Source: an uncultured Actinomycetes bacterium (GTDB lineage: Bacteria; Actinomycetota; Acidimicrobiia; Acidimicrobiales; Ilumatobacteraceae). Taken from it: a DNA stretch of 5,159 nt. Made by a program: the position numbers and the translations under genes. Of the stretch, positions 1 through 5,159 are shown piece after piece (positions within the stretch are counted from its first letter, which is position 1; every line of letters starts with the position of its first letter). Below the pieces are notes generated by a model, which worked only from the letters and a program-made list of their open reading frames with translations, did no database searches and was not told where the DNA came from. The DNA is taken from contig CAIYHK010000088.1 of the NCBI GenBank assembly GCA_903925985.1, positions 1 to 5,159 on the forward strand, given 5' to 3'.

Positions 1-550
1 CTCCAATGTTGCCGAGGTCGCGGGCCATTGTGAACACCATGCCCACGATGCCGGCCTTGGCGGCAGAATACGCAACCTGACCAATCTGGCCTTCAAACGC
101 AGCAATTGATGCGGTGTCGATGATGACACCACGCTCACCATCGGCGTTTGGTTCATTGCGCGACATATGCAACGCCTGTATGCGGTTGAGGTTGAAAGTG
201 GCTACGAGATTGAGATCGATGTAGCGCTGGAAGTTGTCAAGCGGGTAAGCACCATCTTTGCCAACGGTGCGCATTGGCATGCCGCCACCACCACCAATTG
301 TGTTGACCGCAATATGCAACGCGCCATGTTGTGCGACTACGTCGTTGATTGTCTGCTCGGCCGCTGCATAGTCAAGAGCATCAAGGGCATGGAATGTGCC
401 ACCAATTTCCTTGGCAACTTCGGCTCCCTTTGATGACGGCAGGTCGAGAATCGCAACCGTTGCACCTTCTGCCGCGAGTTGTTCTGCGGTGGCCTTTGCC
501 ATGCCAGATGCGCCTCCAGCGACAATTGCTACTGAACCTTTAACTTCCAT
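1..550 (-). CDS. Short-chain dehydrogenase, HSD17B10-like 3-hydroxyacyl-CoA dehydrogenase (3' partial)
   Basis: The first 183 residues of an SDR-family NAD(P)-dependent oxidoreductase are visible; the family is usually about 250-260 residues, so the last quarter lies beyond the left edge. The protein starts [20 protein letters not shown], a Rossmann fold with Asp36 at the end of beta-2 (AILDLP), which normally favours NAD(H) over NADP(H). The catalytic tetrad is complete: Asn114 (IDLN), Ser148 (TAS), Tyr161 and Lys165 (YSAAK). Segments [13 protein letters not shown] and [21 protein letters not shown] match my memory of human HSD17B10 (type-2 3-hydroxyacyl-CoA dehydrogenase, acting on 3-hydroxyacyl-CoAs including 2-methyl-3-hydroxybutyryl-CoA). 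Odd points: the cofactor motif TGxxxGxG reads AGGASGMA, and the usual NNAG/NCAG reads NTIG followed by four more glycines. The ATG at 548-550 follows a GGGGGAA site and sits 33 bp after the CoA-transferase stop, suggesting co-transcription and a linked acyl-CoA role. The family is sure; the substrate is inferred. Confidence 0.9.
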   Translation of the reverse strand, partial: MEVKGSVAIVAGGASGMAKATAEQLAAEGATVAILDLPSSKGAEVAKEIGGTFHALDALDYAAAEQTINDVVAQHGALHIAVNTIGGGGGMPMRTVGKDGAYPLDNFQRYIDLNLVATFNLNRIQALHMSRNEPNADGERGVIIDTASIAAFEGQIGQVAYSAAKAGIVGMVFTMARDLGNIG

Positions 551-553
551 GTG

Positions 554-560
554 TTCCCCC
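554..560 (-). promoter_or_regulatory. Ribosome-binding site of the SDR gene
   Basis: On the minus strand GGGGGAA lies 3 nt before the ATG at 548-550. It is G-rich rather than a classical GGAGG but well enough placed to support this start. It lies inside the 33-bp gap (551-583) after the CoA-transferase stop, where I see no promoter or terminator. Confidence 0.5.
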
Positions 561-583
561 GTTTGGTGTGAATTCGAACTGAC

Positions 584-2836
584 TCAGGCTAGGTCAGCAG
601 CAACCACAGCACCCGATTCGGCGAAGCCCTTGATGCTGGACTCATCAAAGCCGAGCTCACGCAGAATCGCAGCACTGTTCTGGCCAAGTACTGGTGGTGG
701 TGTGTCAAGTTTGAGATCTAGGTCGCCGAAGTCCCACAGCCCACCAACCTGTCGCATCGCGCCGTATGCGAGATGGTCATAGGAAGCCACAAGGCCCGCC
801 GACGTTGTCGCGTTTCCGAATAGGAACTCTTGAGTTTGATCAAGACGAACGGGTTCGCAGGGAACTCCTGCTTTTTCCAGTTCAGTAAGTGTCGAAGCAC
901 AAGTGCGTCCGATGAATGTGGCTTCCACTGCCTCGAGTGTGGTCACGCCAGCAACACGACAAAGCGCATCCATCTGATCGGTGGTGCGGGCAACTACGGC
1001 AATCCACCCATCACTCAGTTGGTAGATGCGGTCTGTTGGTGATACGCCGGTCTGACGATTATCAAGACGCGGATAAGGGGCCAACTTCCCATCCGGCAAC
1101 ACGAGGGTCTCACTTGTAGTTAGCAATGCAGCCCCGAGCAAAGAAGCAGAGACGGTTTGTCCTTCTCCGGTTTCATCGCGGCGCATCACACCAAGCAATG
1201 TGGCGACAACTGAGGCCATCGCGCACTGGTGATCCATCATTCCGAATCGATGCCACATTGGCTGATTGCCTTCACCAGCACCTTCGTATTCCCAACCACA
1301 TGATGATTGGAACAGCTGGTCATATCCGGGCCAGTCCTTGCGTGGACCAATTGGACCGTATGACGATGTGTGGCAATAAACCATTGTGGGATTGATTTTG
1401 CGAAGGGTGGGTTCATCAATGCCGAGTTTGATCGCTGCTGGCATGCGGATGTTGTGGTGAACCACATCGGCCCACTTCACTATGCGCTCAAGAATCTCTC
1501 GCGATTCGGGCTTCTTTAGATCCACTGCGATGTCTCGTTTGCCACGCTGGCAACCTGCAAACACTCGCTCAACAAAACGCATCTGGTCACCAGTTGTGGT
1601 TTCAAGCTTGATTACGTCGGCACCAAGATCAGCCATCAACATCGGGGCAAGTGGCCCAGCGAGGAAGTTGCCAAAGTCAAGAACCTTGAGACCAGCTAGA
1701 GGAGCATTACCCCCTGCAGACTTCGAGTTTTTTGCACGAGGTTTGTTTGACCAAGTTCCACCCGCGTGTTCGTTGAGTCGGGGAGCGGCCGAGGTGACCT
1801 TTGGTGCGGGCTCGGTCATGTACGGAATGCCGGCTTGTTGGGTCTTGCCGAATTGTGGATCTTCGACATCGATCACGTAGCCATTGATTCGCGCCTGCTC
1901 GTCAAAGAAGATTTCTCCCATTGGCATCGCTGCTTGAGCTGGCACATCATGGGTCCAGAATTCGTTCAGCCAGTCTTTGCTCGAATACAACTTCATGGCC
2001 GCACGGTTCGCACCTGAATTTGGATAAGCCATCGATGATTTAAAGGTTGCGTTGTATTCCGCAATTTTTTCTGGTCCGAATTCTTCGAAACACTTCTTCA
2101 TCATCGGCACGTTGTCGGGTACGCCCATGAGGTGAATCCATACGCCGTCGGCACATTCAAAAAGCGTTGCGGTGCCATCCTTTGGGAGACCCATGGCGAA
2201 AGACGGCGAAGGTGTTTCTGCAGTGGCCCAGTGCATGGTCATTGGAATTAATGCACCCTGGAACAAACTCGTATTGGCTACACCACCACGACCAACCTTG
2301 CCGCGATGGATGAGGCGCGAAAGGATGCCGATTGTGGCGAGGTACACGGCGCCCCAACTGCCCAATGGAATGCGTAGGTAGATCGGACCATCGCGGTAAC
2401 CGCGCTGCTCATCCATCAAACCCATTCGTGCCATTACGAGCGTGTCCTCTGCGACACGATCCCGGTCGTCATGGCGCTGTGGATACCCAGCAATCCCGCT
2501 GACAACGAGTTCCGGGTACTTCGCGGTTAACGATGCATCATCGAGTCCAAGACCCGCGGCCTGTGCGGGTGTGAACGAATGAATCAGTACATCGGCATCT
2601 TGCAATAGTGCACCTAGTTGCTCGAGGCCTGACTTCGATGTGATGTCAAGCACAACGCTGCGCTTGCTGCGGTTCCAGGTGGCAAATCCTGCAGCACTGC
2701 GCGCGCGATCGCCTTCGGGCGATTCAACCTTGATCACTTCAGCACCGGATTCTGCCAACAAGCGTCCGGCAAGTGGCCCTGCCAAACCTTCGGCAAGTTC
2801 AACTACACGAATGCCTTCAAGTACTCCTGTGGCCAT
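584..2836 (-). CDS. Tandem-domain class III CoA-transferase (CaiB/BaiF family)
   Basis: This 750-residue protein is two class III CoA-transferase domains joined head to tail; a usual CaiB/BaiF protein is about 400 residues. Enzymes of this family move CoA from an acyl-CoA donor to a carboxylic acid in the cytoplasm. Domain 1 spans about 1-355 and opens LEGIRVVELAEGLAGPLAGR, followed by GAEVIKVESPEGD; its end motif is APRLNEHAGG. A polar linker (about 358-378, rich in N, K, S and G) leads to domain 2 (about 379-740), which opens LAGLKVLDFGNFLAGPLAP with GADVIKLETTTGD and ends PPVLGQNSAAILRELGF. Aligning the domains on VGRGG (181-185) and TGEGQ (556-560) puts the family's catalytic aspartate at Asp535 (GMMDHQ) in domain 2 but at Ser160 (PLGSWG) in domain 1, so only the second half looks catalytically complete. 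I chose the ATG at 2834-2836 over an in-frame TTG at 2852-2854 because a G7 ribosome-binding tract lies just before it. The SDR gene follows 33 bp downstream. The CoA acceptor cannot be told from sequence; DddD-type DMSP enzymes share the two-domain layout. Confidence 0.93.
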   Translation of the reverse strand: MATGVLEGIRVVELAEGLAGPLAGRLLAESGAEVIKVESPEGDRARSAAGFATWNRSKRSVVLDITSKSGLEQLGALLQDADVLIHSFTPAQAAGLGLDDASLTAKYPELVVSGIAGYPQRHDDRDRVAEDTLVMARMGLMDEQRGYRDGPIYLRIPLGSWGAVYLATIGILSRLIHRGKVGRGGVANTSLFQGALIPMTMHWATAETPSPSFAMGLPKDGTATLFECADGVWIHLMGVPDNVPMMKKCFEEFGPEKIAEYNATFKSSMAYPNSGANRAAMKLYSSKDWLNEFWTHDVPAQAAMPMGEIFFDEQARINGYVIDVEDPQFGKTQQAGIPYMTEPAPKVTSAAPRLNEHAGGTWSNKPRAKNSKSAGGNAPLAGLKVLDFGNFLAGPLAPMLMADLGADVIKLETTTGDQMRFVERVFAGCQRGKRDIAVDLKKPESREILERIVKWADVVHHNIRMPAAIKLGIDEPTLRKINPTMVYCHTSSYGPIGPRKDWPGYDQLFQSSCGWEYEGAGEGNQPMWHRFGMMDHQCAMASVVATLLGVMRRDETGEGQTVSASLLGAALLTTSETLVLPDGKLAPYPRLDNRQTGVSPTDRIYQLSDGWIAVVARTTDQMDALCRVAGVTTLEAVEATFIGRTCASTLTELEKAGVPCEPVRLDQTQEFLFGNATTSAGLVASYDHLAYGAMRQVGGLWDFGDLDLKLDTPPPVLGQNSAAILRELGFDESSIKGFAESGAVVAADLA

Positions 2837-2956
2837 CGGTCCCCCCCGTTCCAATTGTCCGTGCCCTAAACCATAAACGGAAAGGACCTAGCGCAAGGTA
2901 CGGAGAGTGTTACTAGGCGCGCTGCGCTGTATTACTAGGCGCGTTGCGCTGTATCG
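2837..2956. other. Intergenic region between gltA and the CoA-transferase gene
   Basis: This 120-bp gap holds two of the three 22-bp repeat copies next to gltA and the G7 ribosome-binding site next to the CoA-transferase. I find no hairpin followed by a T run and no convincing promoter on the minus strand: the best pair, TTGCGC and TATGGT, is only 15 bp apart and a poor match. Transcription may therefore continue from gltA, or a promoter of another class may be present. Confidence 0.5.
2840..2847 (-). promoter_or_regulatory. G7-tract ribosome-binding site of the CoA-transferase gene
   Basis: On the minus strand seven consecutive G and an A precede CCG-ATG, giving a 3-nt spacer to the ATG at 2834-2836. 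It decides the start: the alternative TTG at 2852-2854 has no comparable site upstream, and using it would put the G7 tract inside the coding region. Confidence 0.5.
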
Positions 2957-2976
2957 CTAGGCGCGTTGCGCCATTG
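2911..2976 (-). repeat. Three tandem copies of a 22-bp unit spanning the gltA stop codon
   Basis: Copies lie at 2911-2932, 2933-2954 and 2955-2976 with an exact 22-bp period. The shared 15-base core on the plus strand is ctaggcgcgttgcgc at 2935-2949 and 2957-2971, and differs at one base at 2913-2927. Copies 1 and 2 agree at 21 of 22 positions; the copy inside gltA diverges outside the core. Each copy carries TAG on the minus strand. The gltA copy supplies the last codons (Ala-Gln-Arg-Ala) and the real stop. Each copy also holds a short inverted repeat, perfect in the gltA copy (GGCGC-GTT-GCGCC, 2960-2972). Replication slippage that duplicated the end of gltA is the simplest origin. Confidence 0.9.
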
Positions 2977-4228
2977 GCACATAGTTGCGCTCAGCAGCGC
3001 CTGTGTACACCTGGCGTGGACGGCTGATCTTTTGTTCCTTGTCCCCGAGTAGCTCACTGAAGTGCGCAAGCCAACCTGCGGTGCGTGGAATCGCGAACAG
3101 CACGGTGAACATATCCACTGGGAACCCAAGTGCCTGGTAGATGAGGCCCGAGTAGAAGTCCACATTGGGATAGAGCTTGCGCTTCACGAAGTACTCGTCT
3201 TGGAGAGCAACCTCCTCGAGTTTCAGTGCCACGTCGAGCAACGGGTTCTTGCCAGTTACTTCGAAAACGTCGTACGCAGTCTTTTTGATGATCTTGGCGC
3301 GTGGGTCGTAATTCTTGTACACCCGGTGACCAAAGCCCATCAGCTTCTCGTTGCCGTCTTTAACGCTCTGAATAAATGCTGGAACATTGTCGAGGGTCTT
3401 GATCTCCTCAAGCATTCGCACAACAGCTTCGTTGGCTCCACCGTGCAATGGTCCATACAGAGCAGATGCCGCTGCGGCGGTGGCTGAGTATGGATCAGCA
3501 TTCGAAGATGCCACCACGCGCATCGCAGTGGTGCCACAGTTCTGCTCGTGATCAGCGTGAAGAATGAACAACACGTCCATTGCTTTGGCCAACACCGGGT
3601 TGACATGTGAGTCATCACCAATCTTGAACATCATGTTCAAGAAGTTTTCGGAGTAGGTGAGTGAGTTATTTGGGAGCACGAAGGGCAGACCAGTGCTGAA
3701 TCGATAACACATTGCCGCAAGAGTGGGCATTTTGGCTACTAGTCGCAGTATCTGGCGGTCAAGGTTCTTCTTGTCGAAGATCTCCTTGGCATCGGGATAG
3801 AAAGTGCCGAGCGCGGCTGCTGCAGACACGAACATTCCCATTGGGTGTGCGTCGTAATGGAAACCATCAACAAACCGCTTACGCATATTCTCGTGAATGT
3901 ACGTGTGGTGAGTTACGTCGTAGGTCCACTCTTGGAGCTCGGCTGCAGTTGGTAGGTCGCCGTTTAGCAACAAGTAGGCAACCTCAAGGAATGTTGACTT
4001 CTCGGCAAGTTGCTCAATTGGGTACCCGCGGTACCGAAGAACTCCAGCGTCACCGTCGAGATAGGTGATGGCAGACTTGCAAGCGGCAGTTGATAGATAT
4101 GCCGGATCGTAAACACGCAGATCCGCGTCAAGTTCGCGAAGTGCGGTTGAAGGAAATGAACCGTCGGTGAGCGGGACTGTTACCTGCTTACCGGTGCGGT
4201 CATCGATGATGGTGATGGTTTCAGCCAC
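2957..4228 (-). CDS. gltA: Citrate synthase, type I
   Basis: This complete 423-residue citrate synthase condenses acetyl-CoA with oxaloacetate to citrate, the first step of the TCA cycle, in the cytoplasm. The length and the N-terminal beta-rich region before about residue 45 (DDRTGKQVTVPLTDG) fit the long GltA type rather than the shorter 2-methylcitrate synthases (about 370-390 residues). Catalytic residues are all visible: His262 (GPLHGGANEAV), His301 (MGFGHRVYKNYDPRA) and Asp357 (PNVDFYSG). Substrate-binding arginines fit Arg310, Arg382 (IPRTAGWLAH) and Arg403/405 (SRPRQVYTG). HADHEQNCGTT (224-234) and YLDGDAGVLRYRGYPIEQLAE (56-76) are family signatures. The GTG start at 4226-4228 has an AAGGGG site 6 nt upstream, and a promoter lies 50-78 bp upstream, so it is probably transcribed on its own. 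The 3' end is triplicated as a tandem repeat. Whether it is allosterically controlled by NADH cannot be judged here. Confidence 0.97.
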   Translation of the reverse strand: MAETITIIDDRTGKQVTVPLTDGSFPSTALRELDADLRVYDPAYLSTAACKSAITYLDGDAGVLRYRGYPIEQLAEKSTFLEVAYLLLNGDLPTAAELQEWTYDVTHHTYIHENMRKRFVDGFHYDAHPMGMFVSAAAALGTFYPDAKEIFDKKNLDRQILRLVAKMPTLAAMCYRFSTGLPFVLPNNSLTYSENFLNMMFKIGDDSHVNPVLAKAMDVLFILHADHEQNCGTTAMRVVASSNADPYSATAAAASALYGPLHGGANEAVVRMLEEIKTLDNVPAFIQSVKDGNEKLMGFGHRVYKNYDPRAKIIKKTAYDVFEVTGKNPLLDVALKLEEVALQDEYFVKRKLYPNVDFYSGLIYQALGFPVDMFTVLFAIPRTAGWLAHFSELLGDKEQKISRPRQVYTGAAERNYVPMAQRA

Positions 4229-4234
4229 CGAGAA

Positions 4235-4240
4235 CCCCTT
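4235..4240 (-). promoter_or_regulatory. gltA ribosome-binding site
   Basis: AAGGGG on the minus strand lies 6 nt before the GTG at 4226-4228. With the conserved N-terminus of the protein it supports a GTG start; no in-frame ATG near by offers a better one. Confidence 0.6.
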
Positions 4241-4250
4241 ATGTGCTTAT

Positions 4251-4264
4251 GGAGGGCTTCCTCC
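4251..4264 (-). promoter_or_regulatory. Hairpin in the predicted gltA leader
   Basis: The minus-strand sequence GGAGG-AAGC-CCTCC is a perfect 5-bp stem with a 4-nt loop, about 23 nt before the gltA start and inside the transcript predicted from the promoter at 4278-4306. The GGAGG arm is a full Shine-Dalgarno consensus but is too far from the GTG, with no start codon of its own at a usual distance. No T run follows, so it is not a simple intrinsic terminator. Its role is unknown. Confidence 0.45.
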
Positions 4265-4277
4265 CCCCGAGGTTCAG

Positions 4278-4306
4278 GTTATACGGCTTCACATACGAAT
4301 TGTTAA
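4278..4306 (-). promoter_or_regulatory. Sigma-70-type promoter of gltA
   Basis: On the minus strand TTAACA (4301-4306) and TATAAC (4278-4283) are separated by exactly 17 bp. Each hexamer matches the consensus (TTGACA, TATAAT) at five of six positions. Transcription would begin near 4271, giving a leader of about 42 nt before the GTG. It lies in the 115-bp gap after the carboxylase gene, so gltA need not depend on read-through from that gene. Confidence 0.6.
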
Positions 4307-4315
4307 ACGACGTTT
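4305..4315. promoter_or_regulatory. 11-bp palindrome overlapping the gltA -35 (possible operator)
   Basis: AAACG-A-CGTTT is a perfect inverted repeat around one central base and overlaps the proposed -35 element by two bases. The position would suit a repressor or activator site. It is short, could occur by chance, and no known regulator is recognised. Confidence 0.3.
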
Positions 4316-4343
4316 GCGGCAACCAAAAGGCAGGACAGAACGG

Positions 4344-5159
4344 TCAAAGTGGCGAGTTGTCGTGCTTGCGCTTGATGAGCTTTTCACGTTTATCGGCGAG
4401 CATCTCCAGTGCAGCGACAATCTCGCTTCGGGTCTCAGCGGGTGTAACCACTGAATCAACTAAGCCACATTCGGCGGCAACATAAGGATTTAGTAAGCGC
4501 TCGGCATAGTCGGCCTCAAACTCGGCTTTTTCTTCGTCGGTGGCTTTGCGTTGGAGGATCGCCGAAGCCTGCCCGGCTCCCATCACGGCCAACTCTGCCC
4601 ACGGCCACGCCAAGCAGAGGTCGTTACCCATGCGCTTGGAATCCATGACGATGTAGGCGCCCCCGTAGCTTTTGCGAAGGATCACACAGATTCGCGGCAC
4701 GGTTGCGCGACCGTACGCAAATACGAGTTGGGCGCCGTGACGGATCATTCCACGCCATTCGAGATCCTTGCCCGGGTAAAAGCCGGGAGTATCAACCAAG
4801 GTGATGATCGAGATGTTGAACGCATCACAAAGAGTTACGAATCGTGCGGCCTTTTGTGATGCTGGAATGTCCAGTGTGCCCGCGAGGACCATCGGCTGAT
4901 TGGCAACAATCCCCACAGTCCGCCCGCCCATCGTGGCGAAAGCGGTAACAACATTTGCCGCCCACCGGGGTTTCAACTCGAGATAATTACCGTCATCGAC
5001 TATTGATTCGATCACGTGTCGAACATCGTAGGAACCCGTGGAAGATTCCGGAATGAGTTCACCAGCTTCAGGTGTTTGCCGGTCACGGGGATCTGAGGTT
5101 GGAAACGGCTCCGGAAGTTCGTCAGTGCTGTCGGGCAAGAACGCGAGTATCTGGTCAAC
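4344..5159 (-). CDS. Acyl-CoA carboxylase carboxyltransferase beta subunit (5' partial, C-terminal half)
   Basis: The last 271 residues are visible, in frame to the right edge; the family is about 510-530 residues long, so the N-terminal carboxyltransferase domain lies outside. The subunit transfers carboxyl from biotin to acetyl-, propionyl- or another acyl-CoA in a biotin-dependent complex with an alpha subunit. Numbering from the first visible residue, VDQILAFLP (1-9) and the proline-rich stretch ending LIPESS are the usual inter-domain linker. VDTPGFYPG (122-130), MIRHGAQLVFAYGRATVP (138-155) and RKSYGGAYIVMDSKRMG (162-178) are hallmarks of the C-terminal crotonase-fold domain. The residue after GGAY is Ile170; this position is known to govern acyl-CoA choice in the Streptomyces enzymes, with Asp in PccB and Ile in AccB. 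The C-terminus KHDNSPL resembles the typical KHGNIPL end. The stop is followed by a 115-bp gap and the gltA promoter. Family is sure; exact substrate is not. Confidence 0.95.
   Translation of the reverse strand, partial: VDQILAFLPDSTDELPEPFPTSDPRDRQTPEAGELIPESSTGSYDVRHVIESIVDDGNYLELKPRWAANVVTAFATMGGRTVGIVANQPMVLAGTLDIPASQKAARFVTLCDAFNISIITLVDTPGFYPGKDLEWRGMIRHGAQLVFAYGRATVPRICVILRKSYGGAYIVMDSKRMGNDLCLAWPWAELAVMGAGQASAILQRKATDEEKAEFEADYAERLLNPYVAAECGLVDSVVTPAETRSEIVAALEMLADKREKLIKRKHDNSPL

Noticed and set aside
396..782. Plus-strand open frame of 128 codons
   Set aside because: It lies antisense across the end of the CoA-transferase and the start of the SDR, both firmly identified; its product is low in complexity (Ser, Ala, Pro, Arg rich) with no recognisable family.
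1482..1880. Plus-strand open frame of 132 codons
   Set aside because: It is entirely antisense to the CoA-transferase and has no protein-like motif.
2837..2854. TTG start for the CoA-transferase
   Set aside because: The added residues (MERGGP) are encoded by the ribosome-binding region of the ATG and do not belong to the conserved domain start.
2862..2905. Promoter for the CoA-transferase operon (TTGCGC and TATGGT)
   Set aside because: The spacing is only 15 bp and the -35 matches the consensus at three of six positions; too weak to list as a feature.
2911..2976. CRISPR array
   Set aside because: The 22-bp units are directly adjacent with no spacers, one lies in gltA, and there are no cas genes.
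3062..3487. Plus-strand open frame of 141 codons
   Set aside because: It is antisense to conserved gltA codons including catalytic His262 and His301, so it is a shadow frame.
4316..4343. Intrinsic terminator after the carboxylase gene
   Set aside because: I find no stable stem followed by a T run in the minus-strand sequence after the stop codon; CCTTTTGG is too short.
4344..5138. Carboxylase gene read as a complete 264-codon gene starting at 5138
   Set aside because: The codon at 5136-5138 is TTG, an internal Leu; the frame stays open to the window edge and the residues before it (VDQILAF) continue the conserved linker, so the gene is cut by the window.

Overview
This window is a compact stretch of central and acyl-CoA metabolism, with every real gene on the minus strand. 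In transcription order (right to left) it holds: the C-terminal half of an acyl-CoA carboxylase carboxyltransferase (beta) subunit, running off the right edge; a complete type I citrate synthase, gltA; a complete tandem-domain class III (CaiB/BaiF-type) CoA-transferase; and the N-terminal two thirds of a short-chain dehydrogenase closely resembling the HSD17B10 / type-2 3-hydroxyacyl-CoA dehydrogenase family, running off the left edge. There is no sign of mobile DNA, RNA genes, phage or CRISPR.

The organism looks like an actinobacterium of moderate G+C (about half G+C by eye). The citrate synthase and the actinobacterial-style carboxylase C-terminus (ending KHDNSPL) point that way, as does the abundance of CoA-transferase and acyl-CoA functions. 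An aquatic member of the Acidimicrobiia or a related planktonic lineage is my best guess from the protein style, but that is inference and not demonstrated here.

Layout: the carboxylase gene ends at 4344. A 115-bp gap follows, with a good sigma-70-like promoter (TTAACA, 17 bp, TATAAC), an 11-bp palindrome overlapping its -35, and a 5-bp-stem hairpin in the predicted leader; gltA then starts at a GTG with an AAGGGG ribosome-binding site. The gltA 3' end carries three tandem copies of a 22-bp unit containing the stop codon, so that a TAG lies in each of the three reading frames. About 120 bp after the gltA stop, the CoA-transferase starts at an ATG directly after a G7 tract. It ends 33 bp before the dehydrogenase, so those two genes very likely form an operon.

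Together the genes suggest acyl-CoA flux: a carboxylase acting on acetyl-, propionyl- or similar CoAs, citrate synthase consuming acetyl-CoA, and a CoA-transferase plus 3-hydroxyacyl-CoA-type dehydrogenase pair that would activate and oxidise an unidentified organic acid. The most notable points are an apparent loss of the catalytic aspartate in the first half of the CoA-transferase (kept in the second half), a degenerate nucleotide-binding motif in the dehydrogenase, and the triplicated gltA stop region. I see no clear new system; these are small oddities in an otherwise ordinary chromosomal region.
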